64,000 bases of DNA from Candidatus Peribacteria bacterium (GTDB taxonomy: Bacteria > Patescibacteriota > Gracilibacteria > UBA1369 > LOWO2-01-FULL-3): positions 31,335 to 95,334 of the forward strand of contig CALRGV010000005.1 in the NCBI GenBank assembly GCA_943358175.1, in the 5' to 3' direction. Within the stretch, counting starts at the first letter, position 1. Each line of letters begins with the position of its first letter. The translations under genes and the position numbers were made by a program. The notes below the pieces were generated by a model. It was not told the origin of the DNA and searched no databases. It saw nothing but the letters and a program-made list of their open reading frames with translations. Positions 50,909 to 60,426 of this stretch are shown in pieces.

Positions 50909-50996
50909 TTTGAGTAAATTAATGTAAACCTAAAAAAGCCTTTGCGCTTCTTTGAAGAATATAGCACTCACCCCCCAGGCAATGCAAGCTATTTTC

Positions 50997-51025
50997 TTGA
51001 GAAAAATCCAAAAATATGCTAAGAT
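50997..51025 (+). promoter_or_regulatory. Promoter of the pilin-like/PKD operon
   Basis: TTGAGA (50997-51002), a 17-base spacer ending in TGC, TAAGAT (51020-51025), 20 bases before ATG 51046. Confidence 0.6.
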
Positions 51026-51045
51026 AATGAGATTAATATCATCAA

Positions 51046-52011
51046 ATGCCAAAAATAACAAAAATCATCTTTGAATTTCTTGTAGTGATGGGACTCATCA
51101 GTATTTCACTACACCTGAGCGCCTTTGCGTCGAGCCACTCCTTCCTACCCATGGACAAGGAAATTTTAAAGACCTATACCGATGGTCAGATACCTGTTCC
51201 GGCATCCGGCGACGACGGCTTTGCCATCGCAAAAAAAGCCGTTTTGGGTGGTCTCCAATACGTCAAGATTATTACCGTAGTGGTGGGAATCCTTTTCCTG
51301 ACAATTATGGGCTACACACTCGTCACGAATGGCGGTAGTGAAGAAGATGTCACCAAGGCCAAAAAGGGTATTATCTTTACGATAGTAGCTTTTGTAATGA
51401 TCAGTATGTCCCAAAATATTGCCAAGATTTTTGATATGACTGACGGCTCGATTCTCGGCAGTCCCCAGGAGATTCTCAATCGCGTACATATTTTCGATAA
51501 ACAGACGGAAATTTTTGTTACCTTTGTGAAATACATTATTGGTGCCTTTGCCGTGACTCAAATCGTCCGCCATGGCTTCAAAATGATCACTTCGGGCGCC
51601 AACGAAGAAGAAACCGGTAAACGCAAAAAGGGTATTATGTTTAGTATCGCCGGTCTTTTCCTTGTGAATTTTGGGGATATCGCCATCAACAAAGTTTTCT
51701 ACAAAGTGGATAAAACGGTATATTCCGGAATCAACGGTGTGCATCCCAGTATGGACGCCAAGGCTGGAGTGGATCAACTGGTAGGCATTACCAACTTAGT
51801 TATTACTTTTGTCGGACCGGTGGGGGTTCTGATGCTTATAGTCGGAGCTATTATGTATGCCACATCCGGAGGTCAAGATGAGCAAATGCAAAAAGCCAAA
51901 AGAGTTTTGCTTACCGCCGGAGTAGGTTTGGTCATTATTTTTGGCGCTTTCGCTTTGGTAAGTACGATATTAGCCGGCAAGCTTCAGGATATAGGAGCCG
52001 TAACTCAATAG
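51046..52011 (+). CDS. Membrane protein with three tandem VirB2/TrbC-pilin-like units
   Basis: 321 residues with an N-terminal hydrophobic export segment (residues 5-28). Three similar units follow at about 62-128, 154-218 and 241-310. Each has a hydrophobic helix, then a (T/S)(N/S)G(G/A)xxE(E/D/Q)...K(A/R)K(K/R) loop, then a second hydrophobic helix: TNGGSEEDVTKAKK, TSGANEEETGKRKK, TSGGQDEQMQKAKR. That is the hairpin layout of VirB2/TrbC pilins, normally one unit per protein. The next gene, with the same design, starts 1 base after the stop. Start context TTAATATCATCAAATGCC. Surface or pilus-like structural role is inferred. Confidence 0.65.
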   Translation: MPKITKIIFEFLVVMGLISISLHLSAFASSHSFLPMDKEILKTYTDGQIPVPASGDDGFAIAKKAVLGGLQYVKIITVVVGILFLTIMGYTLVTNGGSEEDVTKAKKGIIFTIVAFVMISMSQNIAKIFDMTDGSILGSPQEILNRVHIFDKQTEIFVTFVKYIIGAFAVTQIVRHGFKMITSGANEEETGKRKKGIMFSIAGLFLVNFGDIAINKVFYKVDKTVYSGINGVHPSMDAKAGVDQLVGITNLVITFVGPVGVLMLIVGAIMYATSGGQDEQMQKAKRVLLTAGVGLVIIFGAFALVSTILAGKLQDIGAVTQ

Positions 52012-52012
52012 T

Positions 52013-53020
52013 ATGAAAAATTTTCTCAAAAAACTGGTTTTGTCCCTCATGCTTGTGAATCTCGGGCTGACGATAAACATGGCCGTGGTAAGCGCGCTCA
52101 CCCCTGCACAGGACCCCAACGTTCCTTCACCGATGGAGTATCTTCAGAAAATCGGCAAGGATACAAAGCTCCCAAATTACGTTGACACCGGTATCCACCC
52201 GGACGCAGCAATCGAGGTGAAACCAGGCGTGGCCACCGTCACCAGTCCGATACTTTTTGGAATCGATCTGTTCCGCTACCTCATTAGCGGAATAGCATTC
52301 ATCTATATCATTATATACGCGATCCGACTTGTTTCGACCTCTACCGAGGAAGAGGCTACAAAAGTAAAAGAAGGCTTGATCATGGCAATAATAGGTTTTT
52401 TGGTAATTCAGCTCGCCGATATTGCCGTAAAGAAAGTTTTTTTTGGCGAACAGGGCGAAGCTTTTCAGGACGTTGCCACCACCAAGCTCTATGCTCAAGA
52501 GGGGGTTAATCAAATTCGTGGAGTCGTAGGATTTTTTGAAGTTTTCATCGGCGCGGTTGCCGTGCTTGTCCTCATTATCCGCGGCTTCATGCTTATCACC
52601 AGCGCGGGCAATGAAGAAGACTTGGGCAAGGCAAAAAAGCAGGTTATCTTCGCCATAGTGGGCTTAGTAATAGTTGGATTATCCGAAGTGGTAGTGCGTG
52701 GATTTATTTTCCCGGAAAATGGCAAAATGGTGAATACCCAAGTGGGTCTACACATCATCGTCACCCTCACTAATTTTTTGGTTGGTTTTATTTCCATTGC
52801 TTCCTTCCTCATGCTTTTCTACGGCGGCTACAGCTACGTAGTCTCTGGTGGAAATGAGGAAGTGAAAGATAAAGTTAAGAAAATTATTTTCGCTGCAATC
52901 ATGGCTCTGATCCTTTCTATGGGTGCCTATGCCGCAGTAAATACTTTTGTTAAATTTGATAACCCGGAAAACGCTTCCAGCAGCACTGCACCGGTCACAG
53001 TCCCTGTGAATAACCCTTAA
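52013..53020 (+). CDS. Second triple VirB2/TrbC-like membrane protein
   Basis: 335 residues with a signal peptide-like start (KLVLSLMLVNLGLTINMAVVSA). Units at about 80-145, 165-232 and 243-313 carry STSTEEEATKVKE, TSAGNEEDLGKAKK and VSGGNEEVKDKVKK loops, each between hydrophobic helices. A diverged paralog of the protein encoded immediately upstream (1-base gap). The tail (ENASSSTAPVTVPVNNP) is Ser/Thr/Pro-rich. Probably a partner in the same membrane assembly. Confidence 0.65.
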   Translation: MKNFLKKLVLSLMLVNLGLTINMAVVSALTPAQDPNVPSPMEYLQKIGKDTKLPNYVDTGIHPDAAIEVKPGVATVTSPILFGIDLFRYLISGIAFIYIIIYAIRLVSTSTEEEATKVKEGLIMAIIGFLVIQLADIAVKKVFFGEQGEAFQDVATTKLYAQEGVNQIRGVVGFFEVFIGAVAVLVLIIRGFMLITSAGNEEDLGKAKKQVIFAIVGLVIVGLSEVVVRGFIFPENGKMVNTQVGLHIIVTLTNFLVGFISIASFLMLFYGGYSYVVSGGNEEVKDKVKKIIFAAIMALILSMGAYAAVNTFVKFDNPENASSSTAPVTVPVNNP

Positions 53021-53034
53021 AAGATTTTAATGCA

Positions 53035-53063
53035 TTGCCAGAAAGTAGCATAACCCATATAAT
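53035..53063 (+). promoter_or_regulatory. Internal promoter before the giant PKD gene
   Basis: TTGCCA (53035-53040), a 17-base spacer, TATAAT (53058-53063). ATG 53075 is only 11 bases past the -10, so the transcript would be nearly leaderless. Confidence 0.6.
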
Positions 53064-53074
53064 CACCACGAAAT

Positions 53075-56000
53075 ATGTCGTTCGTACTTTTGAAAAAATC
53101 CCTCAAAAAGTTCATCCTCGCGTCTTTTTTTACCATCTTTCTGGTAAGTTTTTTATTGCCCGCAGCTCATGCTTTCGAATTCGACAATGCAGGGGATTGG
53201 GGCAAGCTTTTCAGCTCAGGCGATAAAGACGCTCTTTCCTTTACTCAATACAGCGGGCAATTGGCTCAGCTGGATCACAAGGGCTATGATACAGCTTTGA
53301 CGAGATCCACCGACCTCAAAGAGTACGTCATTAAAGTTGTAAATTTCGCCCTCGGCTTCCTGGGACTGATTGCGGTACTGGTTGTTATATATGGTGGTGT
53401 ACTTTATGTAACGGCGGCCGGTGAAGACGAAAAAGTAGGTAAAGCCAAAAAATCTATCGGCTACGCGGCCATCGGTTTGCTCATAGTCATGGGCTCTTTT
53501 GCTTTTGTGAACACTATCGTAAAAGGAGGAACCGGCGGAGCTGATTTGGGAGCGAGTGGTAGTGGTGCCACCGCCTTCACATCTTCTACCGGCTTCAATG
53601 CTTCAGCCGAACAAATTCGTGCGCTCGCTGCGGAGATTTACAGTGGATACTCCTTCCTCGCGCAGGCCACCAATGAATTAAAAAATATTCAAAATGATAT
53701 AGGAAAGGATTCTCTCAATCCAAAGAATTTCCCAAGCAAAAATGAAATTCTTACCTTCCTCGGCAGCGTGGGTGCCAAGCTGAATAGCATGAAATCCAAA
53801 CTACCAAGTTTTTCCGTAGCGGAGGAAAGCGTCAATGAGGCTCTGAGGAACTTGGCCAAAGATATAGATAAAGTAAATAATGTTGGTGGAGAGGTTTATA
53901 TAGATCCACTTAGGGCGTTTACTGATGATACTGCCTATTGTGACGTAGATGAATCCAGGACTTTCTCGAAAGGAGCTCAGGGTTCCTCCGATGCGGAAAT
54001 TTGTGCAGACGAGAGCTGGGCCGTAGACTCAAATAAAAAGAATGCAAGTTACAATAAACTTTACCCATACGGTCTGGCTAAAGCGTGGACAACGATCTAT
54101 GGTAAATATAATGATCCGACTGCTACCGATAAGACTTTCTACGATAATATTATTAAGACTGTCTCGAAATCTTACGCGGATGATTTGAGAAGAATCTTCG
54201 CAGAACTTAAAGAAATTTACGGTAATTATGCAAATATAGAGGCTATCAGTAAGGGAGTAGCGGCGAAAGCCTATACTGATATGTGGTACGGTACAGCTTA
54301 TGGTATAGTTTACGAAACAACAAAAGAAATTAAGGCCATTGATTCCGGTTTCATGAAGAGTATTGAAGGTTGGAGCATAGCATCCTCAATTGATACCGTA
54401 GGCAATCTCATGGTCTACGGCCTCAAACAGCAGGCTATCCTCTACGACGAACTAAAGAAATTACAATTCGTCCAAGCGCGTCTCACCGCCGATACGGTAG
54501 AGGGATCAGCTCCTTTGACAGTCACCTATAATGCCTTGGCTACTGTCGATCCGTCGGGTGGTAGTGTTCAAGGTAATAGTATTGTTTGGGACTTGGCCGG
54601 TACTCAGACTGTCGCTAATCTCACCAGTGGCAAATATGACACAAAAACCGGTACTGAAATTAACAAGATGCTTTCACCGGTAGATAATTCAGTGAACTGT
54701 AGTTTTGCGCCTACTGGAAAAGATGCCACTAATTTCATTGGAGCTACTTCAAAGCGTTGCGTATATAACAAGCCGGGCACCTACACCGCCGCTGTCAAAA
54801 TCAATTCCAACGATCCTACCAAATATGCTCCCGGAATTAGCATACTTACTATTAAAGTCAGTCCTCCAACTACCAAAATAGAATTAAGCGTACAGGCGGT
54901 AGGGGAACAAGCACCGCACAAAGTGATGCACTACGAAGGCGATATCCTACTTGACGATTTGAATACAGTTCAGGTCACTGCAAATGACGCGAAAAACGGT
55001 ATTAATTTTGATGCCAGCTCAACGAAAGACGTGAAACAATATAAATGGAATTTTGGTGACGGCAAAACCAGTGACTTCAGCAATTCCGGAAAGATTAAGC
55101 ACGACTATAAAGAGCCTGGCAAATATCAGGTCACCCTGGAAGTTATCAGTATTCTTGGGATTAAGGATAGCAAAATTTTCACTCTGGAAATTTCCTCCAT
55201 TGCCGCCAAAGTAAAGGCCAATCCTTCATCTGGCAGTAACATCAACGACAATGTAATTTTTGATGCAGGCGCCTCCAAGTCCGATCTCGGCAAAATCACC
55301 AATTATAAATGGACTATTACCCCGGTAGCACAAAGCGTTCCACAATCCTTGCAGGGTCAAATTGCTAAAGATTATCCATTCACTGAGGAGGGAGCTACAA
55401 TGAGAACCATTACCCACGCTTTTAAATATCCTATTAATTATGATATCAAAGTAGAGGTAAAAGATGACGCCAACAATAATGCATCGGAAACTATCCAAAA
55501 TTTCCGTGTAAAATCTCAGCCACCGGTTGCTCAATTCGATTTCAAAGCCGGGGACAAGACCCAGCCGGGCACTATTACTTTTAATGGCAGCAAGAGCTAT
55601 GATCCGGATGCTACCAAAGATTTTACCTATGCCTGGTCCGTGAATCCTACTACTGATTGGACCATCATTCAAAAACCAAATAGCAGTGGAATCTCAAAAA
55701 CACCGGTGATAAAATTCAAGAAAACCGGTTCTTATGACGTGACTTTGAAAGTTACGGATTCTATTAATCCAAAAGAATATAGCGAACTTTCCAAAACGGT
55801 GAAAATCGAAAACGTTCTCGATATAGCTTGGGATCCGGACCAGCAGGCTACAGCCGTCGTGGATGAAGAAGGACAAGCGGAAGTAAAATTCAAACTGATT
55901 AGTGAAGCCGCTAAATCCTACGAAATAAATTTCGGCGATGGTGAAACCGGTAATGGTGATTTCGGCGATAAAATTACCCATACCTATACCAAGGCGGGTA

Positions 56001-58021
56001 AGTATATTGCCAAAGTCACTCTCTATGACGAAAACGACAAAGAAAATACTATCGAAAGAAAAATATTTATCAGTGGTGGTGATGAGCCTATCGCTAAGGC
56101 TAGATTCTCCATAAACGGCGAAGAAATTCAGGATATTCAGGGTGATCCTATCGTTGTCAGTAAGCAGGATACTCTTAGTTTCGATGCCGGTGATTCCAGA
56201 AATGCCGATGGCAGCACTAAAAACCTGAAATACAGCTGGGACTTTGGTGATGGTAAAAACAGTTCAAAGCTAAAAGCTACTCATCTCTATACTGAATTAA
56301 GCCCTAAGGATCCGGGATATTTTAGAGTAAAATTAAATGTCTATGACAGTAAAGATATTGAGAAAGTGGCTTCCGAAGAATTTGACATAGTTGTGGTAAA
56401 TATGTCTCCGACCTTCTCCTCCATCTCCGCCTTGCCGCAGCCTGTGGACAATATGATAACGCCTGTTACCACGATGATGAAAGTCTATGGACCTATAGAT
56501 CCCGATGGACAAATTGTGAAGTACAAATGGTGGTATTTTGATCTCAAGAATCCTGAACAACAATACGGTGTCCAGATTACCAGTGGACCCACTGCCAAAT
56601 TAACAATCGGCACTCGCGGTAAAGAAGGCGATGAAATCACTTACGGTTTCGGTCTCGAGATGACCGATTCGGATGGGCTGACTTATTCGAATGAAGAGGC
56701 TATCCAGCAGGGGCAAATCTCTAAATTGGATGTAGTCAATGGTGTCAATGTCCTTCCTACCGCAAAATTCAATGTCAACAGTACTTCGGTTTTCGCCGGA
56801 GACAAAGTTACTTTTACCAGCAGCTCCACAGATCCCGATGGAAATATCGTTGAATATATCTGGGATTTCGATGGTGATGGTTTCTTCAATGATGAACCTT
56901 CGGATGAAAGCACTCTGGAACATGTTTACGGCAAAATGAACAAAGTCGGTTACGATGTGCGTCTCAAAGTCATTGACGACAAGGGTGGAGAGTCGATTTC
57001 CGATCCAATCAAGGTTCACGTGGATTCACTTGCTCAACCACCAACCGCCGGTTTCACTTTTACCTCAATTCCGGGCAGCGATGGTTTGAAAATAAAATTC
57101 ACCAATACCTCGACTGCGGATACAAAGGCGGGCGCGGAAATTTTGAGTTACCAATGGGATTATGATGTTGATTCTTTATTGACTACGGCCGATAGCAACG
57201 GTGATGGCAAAAAAGATAATGATACGGATTCTCAGGCCAAGGACCCCGAGCGCTTATATGCTGAAAAAGGCAATTACAAAGTGAAATTGACCGTGACCGA
57301 TAGTCAGGGAAATAAAGATGATGTCACAAACACTATCAAAATTCCCATGGCCAACCCTCCTCAGGTTTCATTTACTTCTGTGACCAAGGATGGCCAGGTG
57401 ATTTTTACCAACACCTCTAAAGGTGATGTCCAAAGTGGAAGCATAATAACAAAAAATATTTGGGATTTCGATGTAAATACCGATTCCGATGGTGACGGCA
57501 AAAAGGATAATGATAATGATTCCGCATTGAAGGATCCCACATTTGGCTATTCTAAGAATGGTACGTATAAAGTGAAATTAACCATTATCGATAACCAGGG
57601 AGGAGTTGGATCCGTTACCAATGATATAAGTTTTAGCTCTGAAACTCCTCAGGCCACCGGTTCGCAAACTATCGGTTCCCAAACAGTAGGGGCTACCGGC
57701 AGCGGAATTTTGAAAGCTATTTTATCCAGTGACCCTGCTCCTTCCGCCAATTTTGCAATACAAATGGTTGGAACTAATGGAACTGTGAAATTTGATTTCT
57801 CCAAATCCGAGGGTGCTATTCAGTATTATCTCATCGACAAAAATATTTATTTTGACACTGACGGAGACGGAGACAAGACAAATGATCAGGATTTCAAAAC
57901 CAGCTTGCCCGGTAATTGGAGTACGAATTTTGATAAATCCTGGGGCCAAACTGTTGTAAAATTAACCGTAACAGACATCTACGGCAATAAAAGTTTTGTC
58001 ACTCAGGAAATAAAGTTTTAG
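53075..58021 (+). CDS. Giant PKD-domain surface protein with an N-terminal pilin-like unit
   Basis: 1648 residues. Signal peptide 1-33 (ending AAHA). Residues 81-150 are one more VirB2/TrbC-like unit (TAAGEDEKVGKAKK between two helices). Residues 160-480 are helical and unrecognised. From about 480 to the end are roughly ten Ig/PKD-type domains, several with the Y.W(D/N)FGDG core and xHxYxxxGxYxVxLxV strands. The last three carry acidic inserts DSNGDGKKDNDTDS, DSDGDGKKDNDNDS and DTDGDGDKTNDQD, like calcium-binding loops. PKD domains are extracellular adhesion or spacer modules. It would be anchored through its N-terminal unit beside the two triple-unit proteins encoded upstream. Confidence 0.8.
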   Translation: MSFVLLKKSLKKFILASFFTIFLVSFLLPAAHAFEFDNAGDWGKLFSSGDKDALSFTQYSGQLAQLDHKGYDTALTRSTDLKEYVIKVVNFALGFLGLIAVLVVIYGGVLYVTAAGEDEKVGKAKKSIGYAAIGLLIVMGSFAFVNTIVKGGTGGADLGASGSGATAFTSSTGFNASAEQIRALAAEIYSGYSFLAQATNELKNIQNDIGKDSLNPKNFPSKNEILTFLGSVGAKLNSMKSKLPSFSVAEESVNEALRNLAKDIDKVNNVGGEVYIDPLRAFTDDTAYCDVDESRTFSKGAQGSSDAEICADESWAVDSNKKNASYNKLYPYGLAKAWTTIYGKYNDPTATDKTFYDNIIKTVSKSYADDLRRIFAELKEIYGNYANIEAISKGVAAKAYTDMWYGTAYGIVYETTKEIKAIDSGFMKSIEGWSIASSIDTVGNLMVYGLKQQAILYDELKKLQFVQARLTADTVEGSAPLTVTYNALATVDPSGGSVQGNSIVWDLAGTQTVANLTSGKYDTKTGTEINKMLSPVDNSVNCSFAPTGKDATNFIGATSKRCVYNKPGTYTAAVKINSNDPTKYAPGISILTIKVSPPTTKIELSVQAVGEQAPHKVMHYEGDILLDDLNTVQVTANDAKNGINFDASSTKDVKQYKWNFGDGKTSDFSNSGKIKHDYKEPGKYQVTLEVISILGIKDSKIFTLEISSIAAKVKANPSSGSNINDNVIFDAGASKSDLGKITNYKWTITPVAQSVPQSLQGQIAKDYPFTEEGATMRTITHAFKYPINYDIKVEVKDDANNNASETIQNFRVKSQPPVAQFDFKAGDKTQPGTITFNGSKSYDPDATKDFTYAWSVNPTTDWTIIQKPNSSGISKTPVIKFKKTGSYDVTLKVTDSINPKEYSELSKTVKIENVLDIAWDPDQQATAVVDEEGQAEVKFKLISEAAKSYEINFGDGETGNGDFGDKITHTYTKAGKYIAKVTLYDENDKENTIERKIFISGGDEPIAKARFSINGEEIQDIQGDPIVVSKQDTLSFDAGDSRNADGSTKNLKYSWDFGDGKNSSKLKATHLYTELSPKDPGYFRVKLNVYDSKDIEKVASEEFDIVVVNMSPTFSSISALPQPVDNMITPVTTMMKVYGPIDPDGQIVKYKWWYFDLKNPEQQYGVQITSGPTAKLTIGTRGKEGDEITYGFGLEMTDSDGLTYSNEEAIQQGQISKLDVVNGVNVLPTAKFNVNSTSVFAGDKVTFTSSSTDPDGNIVEYIWDFDGDGFFNDEPSDESTLEHVYGKMNKVGYDVRLKVIDDKGGESISDPIKVHVDSLAQPPTAGFTFTSIPGSDGLKIKFTNTSTADTKAGAEILSYQWDYDVDSLLTTADSNGDGKKDNDTDSQAKDPERLYAEKGNYKVKLTVTDSQGNKDDVTNTIKIPMANPPQVSFTSVTKDGQVIFTNTSKGDVQSGSIITKNIWDFDVNTDSDGDGKKDNDNDSALKDPTFGYSKNGTYKVKLTIIDNQGGVGSVTNDISFSSETPQATGSQTIGSQTVGATGSGILKAILSSDPAPSANFAIQMVGTNGTVKFDFSKSEGAIQYYLIDKNIYFDTDGDGDKTNDQDFKTSLPGNWSTNFDKSWGQTVVKLTVTDIYGNKSFVTQEIKF

Positions 58022-58048
58022 CGTTAAAATTCCATTTAATACCATCAC

Positions 58049-60313
58049 ATGCCGGATACAACTCCACAGCCAGACCCAAAAAAGATTCAGGATTTCGAAA
58101 CTGACGAAGCTTCGCCAACGATTAAACGCTACACTGATGATATCAAGCCGGCCGCATCTGCCGCGCCCACACCTACTCAGCCTTCCCCAAAAATCGACCC
58201 CGCCGGCCCTGCACCGACTGCTGCTCCTGTCGCCCAGCCACCAAAATCAGCCACCGTCCCATTCAAAGACCCGGCCATGGTGGAGGCCTCAAAGAAAAAG
58301 GCTATTCTTGGCTGTCTCGGAGGTTTCGGATCACTCATGCTAATCTTCCTGGTTTTATCATTCATATTTCTAGCCCAAACCGGCAATGGTTCCAGTCCAA
58401 TTGCCAAACTTCTTGGTGTAAACGAAGGAGTCTTTATCAATGGACTCATCACTTTTGTTCATATTATTTTTATTATGGTTTCTCTTGCCGCCTTTATTTT
58501 TACTATGGTTGGTCTTTTCAAGGCCAGCATGGTGCGACGCGATGATAAAGATGGCAGAAAAGCCGCTTTGCGTACCAGTCTTTTTTCCGGAATTACTCTT
58601 TTCTTCATTTTGATTGTTTGGGGCTTTACTTTTGTTTATCTCGATTCAAAACGTGTTCAATTTGGTCCTGAATATACCCAGCCGATTGTGACAACTCCTG
58701 AAAAAACTCTCGGTCTCACCGCTCCGATTGAAGTAAAATTTGATGCCAGCAATGTTCCATTGGATCGTAACCGCTATGAGATTGCTTCTCATGATTGGGA
58801 TTTTGGCGATAAATCTTTCGGCACTGATCAAATCGCTGTGCATACATACAAAGAGAAGGGAACTTTTATCGTAAAATTAAAAATAACCGTAAAGGATAAA
58901 AATACGGGCAAACTTTCCACGGGCGGGGAATACACCACTACCATTTCCGTTGAAAGCCTGGCCCTCTCGGCAATTTTCAAAGCCGATCCTCAATCGGGCG
59001 AGGCTCCACTGGAAGTTAGTTTTGATGCCGGCGGATCTGCCGATCCGGATGGTACAATTGCCAAATACGAATGGGATTTTACCGGTGACGGCCAATATAA
59101 AGATGGTACAGGTAAAACTATCAAACATACTTTTACTAAAATCGGAAAATATACAGCATCTCTTCGCATCACTTCCTCGACTGGAAAATCCAATACTTCG
59201 GATAAAGAAATAGAAGTGGTGGAGTCAATTACTCCGGTGGCCGTAATAAAGGTAGTCGATGAACCAAAGACCTTTGCACTCGGACAGAGCTATGTTTTCA
59301 ATGGCGACGATTCCAATTCTCCAAACGGCAAAATAGCCAAATACGAATGGTCATTCAGCGATACTCCCACTAAACCGGAATCAACCAAGACCGTTTCCCA
59401 CATTTTCAAAACTCCGGGCACCCATCAAGTGACTTTGAAGGTAACTGACGAAAAGGGCAAAACGGGAGATGTCCAAAAAGTGATTACGATTGATGCTCCA
59501 AAAGGAGTACCAAAAGCCAAAATAAAAACTGATCCAATTCTTGATCCTAAATCTACGGAAGGTTTGATTGGCAAGGCTCCATTCACCGTGGCTTTCGATG
59601 CCAAGGACAGTACAGATAGCGACAACAACATCGTGGATTACCAATGGGATTTCGATGGTGATGGTAAATTCGAAGCTTTCGGGGCAACTACCAGCCACAT
59701 CTTTACGAATGACGGTAGCTACAACGTGACCCTGAACGTGATTGATTCCGACAAAAACATCGGTAGCGCTACAGTAAAAATCAAAGTCGAGCCTCAAGGG
59801 ATTGTCCCAAGTCTGAAAGGGGATATTCTGGATGGAAACATACCTCTTAATGTCAATTTCGACGCCAGCGCTTCCAGCTATACCAAAGGTCAGATCAGCG
59901 GCTACAAATGGGATTTTGGCGATGGTACTCCTGTGAAAATGGGTTCGGCTACTCTCACTCACAAATACACTGCGATTGGTACCTTCAAGGCCACTGTGAC
60001 CATACTCGGCGCTGATAATACTACGGCCACAAAATCAATTATGGTTAACGTCCGCGAAATTCCTTTGAGTGCCTGTTTTGTTTCCGTTTTTGAAAACGGT
60101 CCGGCGCCTTTGAATACCAGCTTCGATCCGGGCTGTTCCACTGGCACAGCCACCAGCTATTCCTGGGACTTTGGGGATGGTCTGACCTCTACGCAGGTAA
60201 AACCAAGTCACACCTACGAGAAGGCCGGAACCTACAAGGCGACTCTGGAGTTATCCGACGCTCAAAACACTATTAGCAAATCCGAAGTTATTATTACTGT
60301 AACCGAAAAATAA
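58049..60313 (+). CDS. Membrane-anchored protein with six PKD domains
   Basis: 754 residues. The N-terminal 80 residues are Pro/Ala-rich and probably cytoplasmic. Three transmembrane helices lie at about 92-112, 130-158 and 180-202. Six PKD-type repeats follow (SHDWDFGDKS, KYEWDFTGDG, KYEWSFSDTP, DYQWDFDGDG, GYKWDFGDGT, SYSWDFGDGL), each with a closing xHxYxxxGxYxxxL strand. Two cysteines in the final repeat (CFVSVF, PGCSTG) may form a disulfide. It starts 27 bases after the giant PKD gene, with start context TTAATACCATCACATGCC. The C-terminal repeats would be outside the cell. Confidence 0.8.
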   Translation: MPDTTPQPDPKKIQDFETDEASPTIKRYTDDIKPAASAAPTPTQPSPKIDPAGPAPTAAPVAQPPKSATVPFKDPAMVEASKKKAILGCLGGFGSLMLIFLVLSFIFLAQTGNGSSPIAKLLGVNEGVFINGLITFVHIIFIMVSLAAFIFTMVGLFKASMVRRDDKDGRKAALRTSLFSGITLFFILIVWGFTFVYLDSKRVQFGPEYTQPIVTTPEKTLGLTAPIEVKFDASNVPLDRNRYEIASHDWDFGDKSFGTDQIAVHTYKEKGTFIVKLKITVKDKNTGKLSTGGEYTTTISVESLALSAIFKADPQSGEAPLEVSFDAGGSADPDGTIAKYEWDFTGDGQYKDGTGKTIKHTFTKIGKYTASLRITSSTGKSNTSDKEIEVVESITPVAVIKVVDEPKTFALGQSYVFNGDDSNSPNGKIAKYEWSFSDTPTKPESTKTVSHIFKTPGTHQVTLKVTDEKGKTGDVQKVITIDAPKGVPKAKIKTDPILDPKSTEGLIGKAPFTVAFDAKDSTDSDNNIVDYQWDFDGDGKFEAFGATTSHIFTNDGSYNVTLNVIDSDKNIGSATVKIKVEPQGIVPSLKGDILDGNIPLNVNFDASASSYTKGQISGYKWDFGDGTPVKMGSATLTHKYTAIGTFKATVTILGADNTTATKSIMVNVREIPLSACFVSVFENGPAPLNTSFDPGCSTGTATSYSWDFGDGLTSTQVKPSHTYEKAGTYKATLELSDAQNTISKSEVIITVTEK

Positions 60314-60415
60314 ATGCCTAAAAAACACTTCAACAAAATCTTCGCCGCTTTAGCCCTCATAGCCCTATTCGCCATCATCGCCGGCATGATCGCCCCGATA
60401 TTTATGCAATATTAA
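60314..60415 (+). CDS. 33-residue membrane peptide
   Basis: ATG directly follows the TAA of the preceding gene. It reads MPKKHFNKIFAALALIALF and ends APIFMQY: two or three basic residues, then one transmembrane helix. It lies 11 bases before the next gene. A tiny gene, but the zero-base spacing, TM pattern and operon position support it. Function unknown. Confidence 0.5.
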   Translation: MPKKHFNKIFAALALIALFAIIAGMIAPIFMQY

Positions 60416-60426
60416 ATCAATAAATT

